Source: Haloarcula halobia
GTDB taxonomy: Archaea; Halobacteriota; Halobacteria; Halobacteriales; Haloarculaceae
Assembly: GCF_029338255.1 (NCBI RefSeq)
Contig: NZ_CP119787.1
Span: 1,240,001-1,304,000 of the forward strand
Length of the DNA stretch: 64,000 bases
Direction of reading: 5' to 3'
A program made the position numbers and the translations under genes. Positions 46,830-54,644 of this stretch are shown in pieces (within the stretch, counting starts at the first letter, position 1; every line of letters starts with the position of its first letter). Under the pieces are notes generated by a model, which worked only from the letters and a program-made list of their open reading frames with translations, had not been told where the DNA came from and ran no database searches.

Positions 46830-46927
46830 CGTCCGAGGGTGGCCGACGGGCGGGCAAAGCCGTTGTGGTCCGCCGGAGCAGGCAGGCGCTTTCGGTGCGG
46901 TGAGTGGAAAACGGAGACTCGACGCGA

Positions 46928-47323
46928 TCAGCTGCTCGAGCGGCCAGCGATGCGCTGGGCACCGGTCTGGCGCCCCTCCTCCCCGCCGACGATGCGGTCG
47001 GCGAAGACGCCGATGCCCGACGCGACGATGAGGAGACTACAGACCAGCTGGATGGTCAGGTACGGGTCGAAGCGCGCAAACAGGTACGGCGTCGCCGCCA
47101 GCACGATGCCGCCGACGATCGCCACCCCCGCCGCCATGGGGCTCGCCTGCTTGCCCGACGAGATGCGGTACGTGGAATGGGCCAGGGCGATGACCACGAA
47201 CTCCCCGACGAGCAGGTTGATGAGCGCCTGGACGTACGGAATCGAGAACACGCTCGACAGGATGACGACGACGAGGCTGAGTATCGTTGCGACGAGTCCG
47301 AGCCACTTGAGTGCGTCTACCAT
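46928..47323 (-). CDS. Four-helix membrane protein, unknown function
   Basis: A 131-aa protein with hydrophobic segments at about 7-27, 30-49, 62-82 and 87-108 and a Gly/Arg/Ser-rich tail. No family recognised. It is divergent from nreA with 105 bp between the starts. Confidence 0.7.
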   Translation of the reverse strand: MVDALKWLGLVATILSLVVVILSSVFSIPYVQALINLLVGEFVVIALAHSTYRISSGKQASPMAAGVAIVGGIVLAATPYLFARFDPYLTIQLVCSLLIVASGIGVFADRIVGGEEGRQTGAQRIAGRSSS

Positions 47324-47428
47324 GTCAGTCTCACTACCCCGCTCTTCCGGCGCCCTCCTAATAGTTGTTCATGCTCTTTCGGTCGCCGGGGGACACATTG
47401 ATGCCCGCCGGGGGGCAACTGCGAATAG

Positions 47429-48718
47429 ATGCAACTCGACGAGTTCATCGAGGGGTTCGAGCGCGACGAGGCCGCCGAGCGCCGTCGCCTCGCCGCCGAG
47501 AAGTCCTACGCCATCACGGACCACCTCGAGGACGTCGAGCGACAGTTCGAGCAGGCCCTCCAGGGCGACACGCTCGTGGGCTCGACGGCCCCCGAGATAT
47601 TCGTCGGCCGGTCGGGCTACCCGAACGTCTCGACGGGACTGCTCTCACCGGTGGATACCGGGGCCGCCGCTGACGACTTCGCGACCAGCGGCGAGTGGTA
47701 CCAGCAGGGGCTGGGTATCGAGGACGTCCTCCAGCGCCGCACCGGAATGGTCAACTCGGCGAAGCCGACGTCCGTCGACGCGGTGAGCACGGGGGGCGGT
47801 CGCGGGCAGTCGGGCGTCCACGACGTCTGGACGGGCTTCGTCGGCGTCCAGCGCGAGGTGGCCATCGCCGACCACGCCGTCGGCGTGGAGGTCGGCCTCG
47901 ACGGGAAACCAGACCTCGACGTGGCCTTCGACGACGTCTCCACGCCGACGGGGCCGCGGGCCCGCGCGAAGCGGGCCGACCTCACGGAGAACCCCCACGT
48001 TCCCCGCCCGGTGCAAAAGACACTCTCGGACGACGACTGGCGCGCCGAAGGAGCGATGACGTACCTCTACCGGCGGGGATTCGACGTCTACGACATCAAC
48101 ACCATCCTCTCGGCGGGTGCGCTGGGCCAGGCCAGCGAGCGCTCGCTCGTGCCGACCCGGTGGTCTATCACGGCCGTCGACGACACCGTCGGCCAGTACC
48201 TCCGGGGGACCGTCCACAACAGCGACACCATCGACAAGCCCGAGGTGTGGTACAACGAGTACATGGGCAACCGCTACTGGGTGCTGCTCTCGCCGGGGCG
48301 CTGGGAGTTCGAACTCGTCGAGATGAAGGCCCCAGAGAGCGTCTGGAACCCGAACCCGGGAGCGGGCTACTACCTCGCCAGCGCTCACGAGGGGTACGAG
48401 GGTCGCACCGGCTACGTCGAGGAGACGGCCGGGGCCTACTACGCCGCCCGCCTGGGCGTGCTCGACCACCTCCAGGACCGGGGCCGCCAGGCGAAGTGTC
48501 TCGTCCTGCGTGAGATAACCGACGATTACTGGGCGCCCGTCGGCGTCTGGCAGGTCCGCGAGGGCGTCCGTAACGCCTTCGAGGGCGAACCGGGCGTCGG
48601 CCAGACGTTCGGCGAGACGCTCTCAGCCGTGGCCGACCAGCTGCCGGTCCCGATGGGGGCGCTCCGCCGCAAGTCTCAGCTCGTCGCCGGACTGCAGTCG
48701 ACGCTGTCGGACTTCTGA
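47429..48718 (+). CDS. nreA: DNA repair protein NreA
   Basis: A 429-aa protein matching the archaeal Nre family of DNA-damage response proteins. The conserved core includes EIFVGRSGYPNVSTGLLSP and the central NPHVPRPVQKTLSDDDWRAE. The C-terminus QSTLSDF (423-429) is a PIP box (Q-x-x-L-x-x-F) for binding the PCNA clamp, as known for NreA. The ATG at 47429 is the only suitable start. Confidence 0.94.
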   Translation: MQLDEFIEGFERDEAAERRRLAAEKSYAITDHLEDVERQFEQALQGDTLVGSTAPEIFVGRSGYPNVSTGLLSPVDTGAAADDFATSGEWYQQGLGIEDVLQRRTGMVNSAKPTSVDAVSTGGGRGQSGVHDVWTGFVGVQREVAIADHAVGVEVGLDGKPDLDVAFDDVSTPTGPRARAKRADLTENPHVPRPVQKTLSDDDWRAEGAMTYLYRRGFDVYDINTILSAGALGQASERSLVPTRWSITAVDDTVGQYLRGTVHNSDTIDKPEVWYNEYMGNRYWVLLSPGRWEFELVEMKAPESVWNPNPGAGYYLASAHEGYEGRTGYVEETAGAYYAARLGVLDHLQDRGRQAKCLVLREITDDYWAPVGVWQVREGVRNAFEGEPGVGQTFGETLSAVADQLPVPMGALRRKSQLVAGLQSTLSDF

Positions 48719-48765
48719 GGCGACCCGGGACAACAAATTTCACGCTGGTGGGCCAGAGAGCCTGT

Positions 48766-48948
48766 ATGTTCGCCCTCCTGTTCCCCGGACTGCCTGGCGG
48801 CCCCGAACTCCTCATCGTCGTCCTGCTACTCGGACTGTTCCTGGTACCGCTCCCGCTCCTGCTCGCCGCCGGTGGCTACGTCGTCGGCAAGCGCCGCGGC
48901 CGGCGTGAAGCGACCCAGGAGCGCGAGGGCGCGTCGAGCGAGGAGTGA
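48766..48948 (+). CDS. Small single-helix membrane protein
   Basis: A 60-aa protein starting MFALLFPGLPGGPE, with a hydrophobic stretch at about 14-41 and a charged tail GKRRGRREATQER. It resembles preprotein translocase-type TatA-like or holin-like small proteins only in general build. The ATG at 48766 begins 47 nt after nreA. Confidence 0.6.
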   Translation: MFALLFPGLPGGPELLIVVLLLGLFLVPLPLLLAAGGYVVGKRRGRREATQEREGASSEE

Positions 48949-48957
48949 GGTCCCAGT

Positions 48958-49510
48958 TTCCCGCCGGTCCGTCACCGTGTCCTCGTCCTCCCGACGGACG
49001 ACGAGCACCGGACCGACCGACCCCGCCGCGACCCGGTCGGGTTCCTCGCCCCAGACGAGCGAGGCGAGCGACGGGGCACGCTGACCCATGTCGATGGCGT
49101 CGTGGCCCGGGCGGTGTCGACGAGCGCCTCGAAGGGAGTGCCCGCCTGGTGGCTCGTCGTGACATCGACGCCCGCAGTCGCGAGGTGCTCGGCCGCTTCG
49201 TCGAGTCGCGTCTGTGACGGGTCTCCCTCGCCGACGACCAGTAGCGTGACGTCGATGTCCCGGTCGCCGACCAGTGGTGCGACGACGCCGCCGATGGCGA
49301 ACGACCCGGCGGCTGGTCCGGCCGCGAGGCCCGGAAGACGAAGATGCCTGCCCGGATCATCGTCCCGATACCGATGGCGAGGCCAGCGGTGAGCCCGATG
49401 GGCCGCTCGAGCTCGGCGTCGTCGGTGGTGGTCGCCCCGTTCGTCTCGACTGTCGGTTCCACGTTGGGGGTCTCGCCGCGGATGTTCTGTCCGGGCTCCT
49501 CGCTGGCCAT
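48958..49510 (-). pseudogene. Decayed APC-family amino-acid permease with universal-stress-protein tail
   Basis: The reading starts at the ATG ending at 49510 with an APC permease N-terminus (ELERPIGLTAGLAIGIGTM). Near 49332 a one-base loss shifts frame, after which PGLAAG-type and SFAIGGVVA follow; then helix 2 to about 12 are missing and the frame passes directly into a UspA-like domain (DIDVTLLVVGEGD). A second one-base loss near 49095 shifts to the frame reading DAIDMGQRAPSLASLVWGEE. Thus one large deletion plus two frameshifts. The full parent would be a permease-Usp fusion of the kind common in haloarchaea. Confidence 0.85.
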
Positions 49511-49645
49511 ACACGATCCAGGACTGGGCTCGAACGCAGAGTCGTCCGTCGATTACTGTGGGTCTCGACGGCCGTGTTAGCAGGTCTCGTGCCTGTCCGG
49601 GAACGAATCGACTCGTTTATCGGTGCCAATCCGTGAGGGGAACCT

Positions 49646-49819
49646 ATGACCTCCGACAGGCGTGGGCCCGGGCCCGCCGAGCCCCTCTCCAGCCGCGCGT
49701 TCCGCATCACCGTCGACGACGGTCGCGACGACTTCTGTGCCCTGAGCATCGAGGGCGACGACCCCGAGACCGAGTGGCTCATCTCCGATACGGTCTGTGC
49801 GCTCGAGAACATGCGGTGA
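49646..49819 (+). CDS. Small protein, 57 aa
   Basis: An ATG-started frame of 57 codons beginning MTSDRRGPGPAEPLSS and ending TVCALENMR. Residues about 19-57 read like a compact beta-alpha unit (FRITVDDGRDDFCALSIEGD). It is acidic with GC3-rich codons, supporting expression. No function known. Confidence 0.6.
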   Translation: MTSDRRGPGPAEPLSSRAFRITVDDGRDDFCALSIEGDDPETEWLISDTVCALENMR

Positions 49820-50047
49820 GCGCGCAGGCGCCTCGTACGACACCGCTCGCTGACTGTTCCAGCGCTCGCCGTCCCCGCCTTGCCGTCGACTCCATGCGTT
49901 CGCGTCACGTGCGCCGAGGACCGTCGGTGACCTGCGAGAGCGCCCGTCAGCGACCCACGTCACCGACCGCAGACTAAAGACTCTGGGCCGTGCCGGTGAC
50001 TCGGACGACAGTGGTCTCTGTGCGGGACACCGACCGGGAGACCCGCT

Positions 50048-50335
50048 TCACTCGGTCGGGACCGGCCCGGTGCCGATGACGTCCCGAACTGCGTTCTCGA
50101 ACTCGTTGCGGTCCGCGAAGTACGGCACGTCGACTTCTTCGAGGACCTCGGCCAGCTCCCGGGGGCCGTCGGGCGTCCGGATGGTGGTCTCCCCCTCGCG
50201 CTCGACGATGGTGCTGTGTTCGATGCCCCAGGTGAGTCGCGCCGAGACGCGCGCCAGCGGCGCGCCCTCGACGTCGGGCCCCTCGCCGAGTTCGACCGCC
50301 GGCGCCTCCTCTTCCTCGCTCTCGTCGTCGCTCAT
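50048..50335 (-). CDS. Small acidic haloarchaeal protein, unknown function
   Basis: A 95-aa protein beginning MSDDESEEEEAPAVELGEG; the C-terminal part (TIVEREGETTIRTPDGPREL, then VDVPYFADRNEFENAVRDVI) reads as a small alpha-beta domain. The start at 50335 is favoured over an open extension upstream. Similar small proteins are widespread in haloarchaea without known role. A 228-bp stretch before it (49820-50047) shows no gene. Confidence 0.7.
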   Translation of the reverse strand: MSDDESEEEEAPAVELGEGPDVEGAPLARVSARLTWGIEHSTIVEREGETTIRTPDGPRELAEVLEEVDVPYFADRNEFENAVRDVIGTGPVPTE

Positions 50336-50447
50336 ACCCCGACTGTACCCGCGGGCCCGATTAGTGCTTTCGGAAACGTGCCGGCCGTACGCCCGTCTTG
50401 CCTCTGTCTGACGGGTAGTTTTGTCGGTGGCCGTGGTACAGCTCGCC

Positions 50448-51467
50448 ATGACCAGTTTGACAGACGTCTACGAGGGGGACGTCGGACGCATCGCGTCGCG
50501 CCGGCGCCAGTTCGCCGGGACGGCCCTGTTCGTCGCGGGGGCGGCCGGCCTCGTCGGGGCCATCGCCCTCGCGACGACGGGGCTGGGGTCGGTGCTGGGA
50601 CTGGACGGGTACGCCGCGCGCGAGGTCGCCGGTATCGTCGCTGGACTGGCGCTCCCGGCGGTGGTCCTGGGTGTGTTCGTCGTCCTGCCCGCGGGGCGAC
50701 AGATCAGGGCGACGGCCGGCCTCGGCCTGGGCGTGGCCGTCTTCGGCGTCGCCCTGTTCCAGCACCTCTACCCGTACAGCTGGCTCGAGGGCGCACCGCT
50801 GCTGGCCTCACTCGCCGGCTTCGTCTACTTCGCCGGCGTCGTGACGACGTTCTGGTGTCTGTTCGTCGCGCTCGCGACGTTCAAGACACGCAACGACCCC
50901 GGCGGCACCGCACACATGGCGGTCACCGAGGCGGGGACCATCAGACTGGTCGAGGAGGCACGCTCGATTCCCGGTCTGGGCGGCATCGGGTTCTTCGGCC
51001 AGGACCCCGACGGCACCGTCGAGACCCAGACCAACCGGCCGGGGGCGGACTCGGGCGCGGTCAGCGACGGCGGGTCCCAGTCCGACCCGGCGGCACAGCA
51101 GTCGTCTGCGTCCCAGTCTCGTGACCGACCACACGCCGCCGGCCGGTCCTCCCAGTCGACCACCGACACGTCGTCCCCGTCCGGCGGCGTGTCGGCGATG
51201 GGTCCCTCTGAGCACTCGCTGGATCCCCGCATCGCCAACGCCGGCCCCGAGGCCTCCCCCTCGACCGACGGCGGCACGACGACGGAGACGGGCCACGACC
51301 CCATCACGGAGACGGCCGTCCACCGGGGTGAACCGGACACCTACTGTGGCAACTGCCGGCACTTCCAGTACGTGATGGAGGGCGAGGACATCCAGCCCTA
51401 CTGCACCTACCACGCGGAGGTCATGGACGACATGGACCCCTGTTCGGCGTGGATGCGAAACGACTGA
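50448..51467 (+). CDS. Membrane protein with C-terminal cysteine-rich domain, unknown function
   Basis: A 339-aa protein. Four helices (about 22-43, 60-85, 93-110 and 117-142) are followed by an approximately 130-residue Ser/Thr/Asp/Gly-rich, likely disordered linker and a compact C-terminal domain with CGNCRHF, PYCTYH and DPC, a probable zinc or iron site. The pattern is seen in other haloarchaeal membrane proteins; function unknown. The ATG at 50448 replaces a GTG nine codons upstream. Confidence 0.75.
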   Translation: MTSLTDVYEGDVGRIASRRRQFAGTALFVAGAAGLVGAIALATTGLGSVLGLDGYAAREVAGIVAGLALPAVVLGVFVVLPAGRQIRATAGLGLGVAVFGVALFQHLYPYSWLEGAPLLASLAGFVYFAGVVTTFWCLFVALATFKTRNDPGGTAHMAVTEAGTIRLVEEARSIPGLGGIGFFGQDPDGTVETQTNRPGADSGAVSDGGSQSDPAAQQSSASQSRDRPHAAGRSSQSTTDTSSPSGGVSAMGPSEHSLDPRIANAGPEASPSTDGGTTTETGHDPITETAVHRGEPDTYCGNCRHFQYVMEGEDIQPYCTYHAEVMDDMDPCSAWMRND

Positions 51468-51621
51468 GCCCCCGCCCCGTTTTCCGGTCCTCCCATGTCG
51501 CTGGGCTGCTGCTTCGAACCGTCCGCGAGCCCCGGCACTGCTCTCGTCTGCCGACCGACACCTCTCCGCGACGACGAACCCGGGCGTTTAACACGCCCGC
51601 CGAGCATACAGGGGGACACCA

Positions 51622-51948
51622 ATGGAGTTCTGCGACGACTGCGGTTCGATGATGAAGACAGAGGGCGATACCTGGGTCTGTGGCAGCTGCGGCTACGAGA
51701 AACCGCGTGACGCCGAGACGGAGAAACAGACGGCCGTCACCACGCAGGGCCAGGAGGCCTCGGAGGTCGTCGACACCTCGGAGGTCGACGCCGCGGACAT
51801 GGGGCCGACGACGAACGCGCGGTGTCCGGAGTGTGGCAACGACCGGGCCTTCTACGAGATGAAGCAGATCCGTGCGGCCGACGAGTCCGAGACGCGCTTT
51901 TTCACCTGCACCGAGTGCGAGCACAAGTGGCGCGAGGACGACCACTGA
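51622..51948 (+). CDS. tfs: Transcription factor S (TFS)
   Basis: A 108-aa protein of usual length. The N-terminal zinc ribbon has Cys4, Cys7, Cys20 and Cys23; the C-terminal ribbon has Cys68, Cys71, Cys96 and Cys99. The loop RAADESETRF carries the Asp-Glu pair that enters the RNA-polymerase active site to stimulate transcript cleavage, as in TFIIS. The next gene follows 9 bp downstream and is probably co-transcribed. Confidence 0.95.
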   Translation: MEFCDDCGSMMKTEGDTWVCGSCGYEKPRDAETEKQTAVTTQGQEASEVVDTSEVDAADMGPTTNARCPECGNDRAFYEMKQIRAADESETRFFTCTECEHKWREDDH

Positions 51949-51957
51949 GGCCAGAGC

Positions 51958-52569
51958 GTGTCTGACGACGCCGCGTTCCCGGTGCTCCCGACCGACCGCC
52001 TCTCTGCGGGCGGGTGGACGATCGCCGACGAGACCGTCGAGACGGTCTTCGAGATGCCGACGGCGAGGGTCGTCGGCGCGACCAGGCTCTACGACGACGA
52101 CCGGACGCGGGGGGCGGCCCGAGAGGCGGTCAGCGTCGACCAGCAGTGGCGCTTCTTCTTCGCGACGCGACTGACGTTCGAGCCACCGCTCGCCCCGGGC
52201 ATCGGCGCGCCGATGGTGTTGCCGACGGTGCGTTCGGAGGCCGTCTCGGCGTTCGCCGACCAGCTGCGTGACCGCGGGTTCCGCAACGTCGACCGGGGGC
52301 GGCGCGAGCGGATCCGCGTCGACTCGGGCGACCGAGCGCGACTCAGGTCGTACTCGGCGTCAGTCGACGTCGGGGACGTCGGCGAGACGCTGTCGGTGAC
52401 TGGGTGGGTCGCTGTCTGGCACGGCGACGGGTTCCGCATCGCGGCCGGCGCCTATCCGGACGACAGGGTCGCGGACGTGCTGGGTCTCGAGGACCCGCCG
52501 GACGTGCTCTGCCGGACCGCCAGGGAGTACCGCGACGACCTGCTCTCGCTCATCCGCGCCGTCGAGTGA
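51958..52569 (+). CDS. Conserved protein of unknown function downstream of tfs
   Basis: A 203-aa mixed alpha-beta protein starting with GTG. Segments RTRGAAREAVSVDQQWRFFF and WVAVWHGDGFRIAAGAYPDD look like strands of a single domain. No membrane helix or catalytic motif. It lies 9 bp after tfs; its 3' end overlaps the convergent gene by 20 bp. Confidence 0.7.
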   Translation: MSDDAAFPVLPTDRLSAGGWTIADETVETVFEMPTARVVGATRLYDDDRTRGAAREAVSVDQQWRFFFATRLTFEPPLAPGIGAPMVLPTVRSEAVSAFADQLRDRGFRNVDRGRRERIRVDSGDRARLRSYSASVDVGDVGETLSVTGWVAVWHGDGFRIAAGAYPDDRVADVLGLEDPPDVLCRTAREYRDDLLSLIRAVE

Positions 52570-52960
52570 CCGCGGCTAGCAAGAGCCCCTCCGGGACGAG
52601 TTCGACCGGTCCGAGCCCGAGCATCCCTGCTAGCCCGCTCGGCGTCGCTCCGTGGCCGATGCGGGCCAGCGGGACGCCGCGGACGCGCACCTCGGCGGTC
52701 AGGCCGGTCGAGGCCAGGCCGGCGGCGACGTCCATCGACTCCGACCGGTGCCGGCGGAACAGGTCGACGGCGCTCGGGAGCGACGGGCAGTCGACGGCCA
52801 CCAGGTCCTCGTAGCCAAGCACCGTGACCGTCGTCCCGTCTATCGTCACCTCGAGGTCGGCCTCGACGGACAGCTCCGGCCGCCGTTCGAGGCGGTCCAG
52901 CAGCTCCGCGACCGTCGTTATCGGTTCGTCGGTCGTGCGCGCCGCCGTCACTGTCGCCAC
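52550..52960 (-). CDS. Conserved protein of unknown function
   Basis: A 136-aa protein. A beta-rich centre (VEADLEVTIDGTTVTVLGYE) is followed by helices and the hydrophobic C-terminus GLAGMLGLGPVELVPEGLLL. The GTG start lies immediately after the stop of the upstream gene, which suggests co-translation. No family recognised. Confidence 0.6.
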   Translation of the reverse strand: MATVTAARTTDEPITTVAELLDRLERRPELSVEADLEVTIDGTTVTVLGYEDLVAVDCPSLPSAVDLFRRHRSESMDVAAGLASTGLTAEVRVRGVPLARIGHGATPSGLAGMLGLGPVELVPEGLLLAAVTRRRG

Positions 52961-53170
52961 TCACTCACGCTCGCGCGTCTTGACCGTGAGCGTCCCGTCG
53001 AGGCGCCAGTGGGCGTACTCCGGGTCGTCGCCCGTCTTGCTCGGGACGTCGACCTCCATGTCCTCGAACTCGTACGTTATCTCGGCGTTGCGTCCGGTCA
53101 GGCGGTCATAGAGGCTGATCGCGAGCTCTGGCCAGGTCTGTGTCTCCTCGGGCGCGTCTGTGTCGCTCAT
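52961..53170 (-). CDS. Small conserved acidic protein, 69 aa
   Basis: MSDTDAPEETQTWPELAISL to the end. A single predicted beta-rich domain (ITYEFEDMEVDVPSK, HWRLDGTLTVKTRE). The ATG at 53170 is the natural start; an upstream frame extension is not coding-like. It directly abuts the next gene on the same strand. Confidence 0.7.
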   Translation of the reverse strand: MSDTDAPEETQTWPELAISLYDRLTGRNAEITYEFEDMEVDVPSKTGDDPEYAHWRLDGTLTVKTRERE

Positions 53171-53234
53171 ACGGTCGGTTATACGGTTCGCTGACGTTTG
53201 AAAGTATGCCTCCCGCACCACTTCTGCAGCGCGG

Positions 53235-53957
53235 TCACGGCCGACGGGCGAACGTGAGGTAGCCGGTGTGGCCGACCCCGGCCGTCGAGGGCCGGGACCC
53301 GCGCTCGTCGAAGTCCATCTCGCGCTGGACGGTATCGAGCGTCTCGATGTCGTCGAGCCCGACGTCTCTGGCCGCCTCGACTGCCGCCCGCGTGTTCTCG
53401 ACGAACGGGGAGTACACCGCGAGCGACCCGCCCCGTTCCAGCAGCGTCGGCGTCCGCTCGACGACGGCGGGGGCGTCCTCGGTGTCGAGCGTGAGGACGT
53501 CGAACCCGGAGAGGTCGTCTATGTCGTCGGTGACGTCGCCGGTCCGCACCTCGACGGCCTCCGAGACGCCGGCGACCGCCATGTTATCCCGGGCCACCGC
53601 GGCGAACTCGGGGTCCCGCTCGTAGGTCACCACGTCCGCGCCCAACCGGCCCATGTAGGCGCTGAGGATGCCGGTCCCGGTGCCGGCGTCGAGCACCCGG
53701 TCGCCGGCGGCCACGCCGGTCTTGCCCACCACGAGGCCGACGTCCCGTGGCATCATCGGCGCGCCGGTCCGTTCGAGGTGGGTAAAGAGGTCCGGCCCGC
53801 GGAGTCGGCGGACGGTGAAGCTCGTGCCGAGATGGGTCTCGACGACCTCGCCGGCCGCGACGTCCTCGGGGACCTCGAGGATACCGAGGTCGGACTCGAA
53901 GCGCTCGCCGGGTTCCAGCAGGTACTCGCGGTCCTCGTGGACGAAGAGGTAGGCCAC
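53235..53957 (-). CDS. trmI: tRNA (adenine-N1)-methyltransferase, TrmI type
   Basis: A 240-aa SAM-dependent methyltransferase. The N-terminal small domain (YLLEPGERFESDLGILEVPE) precedes the Rossmann core with motif I VLDAGTGTGILSAYMG and VVTYERDPEF (acidic SAM ligand). This layout matches archaeal TrmI, which methylates N1 of adenines in the T-loop region of tRNA. The GTG at 53957 is one base from the nac stop, implying an operon with nac. Confidence 0.85.
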   Translation of the reverse strand: MAYLFVHEDREYLLEPGERFESDLGILEVPEDVAAGEVVETHLGTSFTVRRLRGPDLFTHLERTGAPMMPRDVGLVVGKTGVAAGDRVLDAGTGTGILSAYMGRLGADVVTYERDPEFAAVARDNMAVAGVSEAVEVRTGDVTDDIDDLSGFDVLTLDTEDAPAVVERTPTLLERGGSLAVYSPFVENTRAAVEAARDVGLDDIETLDTVQREMDFDERGSRPSTAGVGHTGYLTFARRP

Positions 53958-53958
53958 G

Positions 53959-54381
53959 TTACTCCAGCTGGTCGACGGCGTCGGCGAGGTCGCCGTCGTT
54001 GTCCTCGAGCGCCTGCCGGGCGGTCTCCTCGTCGACGCCGGCACGCATCGCCACCAGCTCGATATCGCCCTCCGAGATGGTCACCGGGCCGGACGACTCC
54101 GTGTCGGCCTCGTCGCTCTCGTCGTCGTCGGCCTCTGCTTCCGTCTCGTCGGCCACACTGCTCGTGCCGTCGCGGGCCCGGGACTCGGGTTCGCCGACGA
54201 CCTGGTAGGTCTTTTGCCCCTGTGCGGCCATCAGCTGGACCTCCGCGTCGGTGAAGACCAGTTCCTCCTCGGGGGTCCGGATAATCACTTCCTCGGCGTC
54301 GATATCCTCCATATCGATGCCCATCTGTTCCATCATCTGCTGTAGCTTGCGCGGGTCCATCCCGCCGCCTCCGCCGAACAT
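53959..54381 (-). CDS. nac: Archaeal nascent polypeptide-associated complex protein
   Basis: A 140-aa protein. [20 protein letters not shown] is the typical archaeal start; the NAC domain (about 25-70) includes [20 protein letters not shown]; an acidic linker follows, and a UBA domain ends the chain (about 100-140, [20 protein letters not shown]). It binds nascent chains at the ribosome exit. It directly precedes trmI. Confidence 0.95.
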   Translation of the reverse strand: MFGGGGGMDPRKLQQMMEQMGIDMEDIDAEEVIIRTPEEELVFTDAEVQLMAAQGQKTYQVVGEPESRARDGTSSVADETEAEADDDESDEADTESSGPVTISEGDIELVAMRAGVDEETARQALEDNDGDLADAVDQLE

Positions 54382-54470
54382 ACTCCGAATCCGCAGTGCG
54401 AGGGGAAAAGTCTCACGACCCGTCGGCTCTCGCCGCCGTCGAGTCGGTCCACGAGCAGTGACGGTGGCGT

Positions 54471-54602
54471 TCACTCGCCGACCGGGCCCCACTCGTTGCG
54501 GTCCCCCAGCCCCTCGTAGCCGTCGTATATCACCGTCGTCACGAGCGCACGAGACCGGCGTTGGTAGGCTGGTCGGGGTAGCCACGGCGTCGGCAGACCC
54601 AT
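54471..54602 (-). other. Possible small ORF or protein-tail remnant
   Basis: A 43-codon frame whose end ([19 protein letters not shown]) looks like a genuine protein C-terminus, but the first part ([18 protein letters not shown]) does not read like haloarchaeal coding sequence. It may be the surviving tail of a lost gene between topA and nac. No further gene is seen in 54382-54644. Confidence 0.25.
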
Positions 54603-54644
54603 ACGGACGCCCGGTCGCCGGTCGTCGTCGGTGTCGTCCGCGGC

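Noticed and set aside
54471-54602. Confident small gene between topA and nac
   Set aside because: Only its tail is protein-like; no promoter or family, so kept as a low-confidence remnant.
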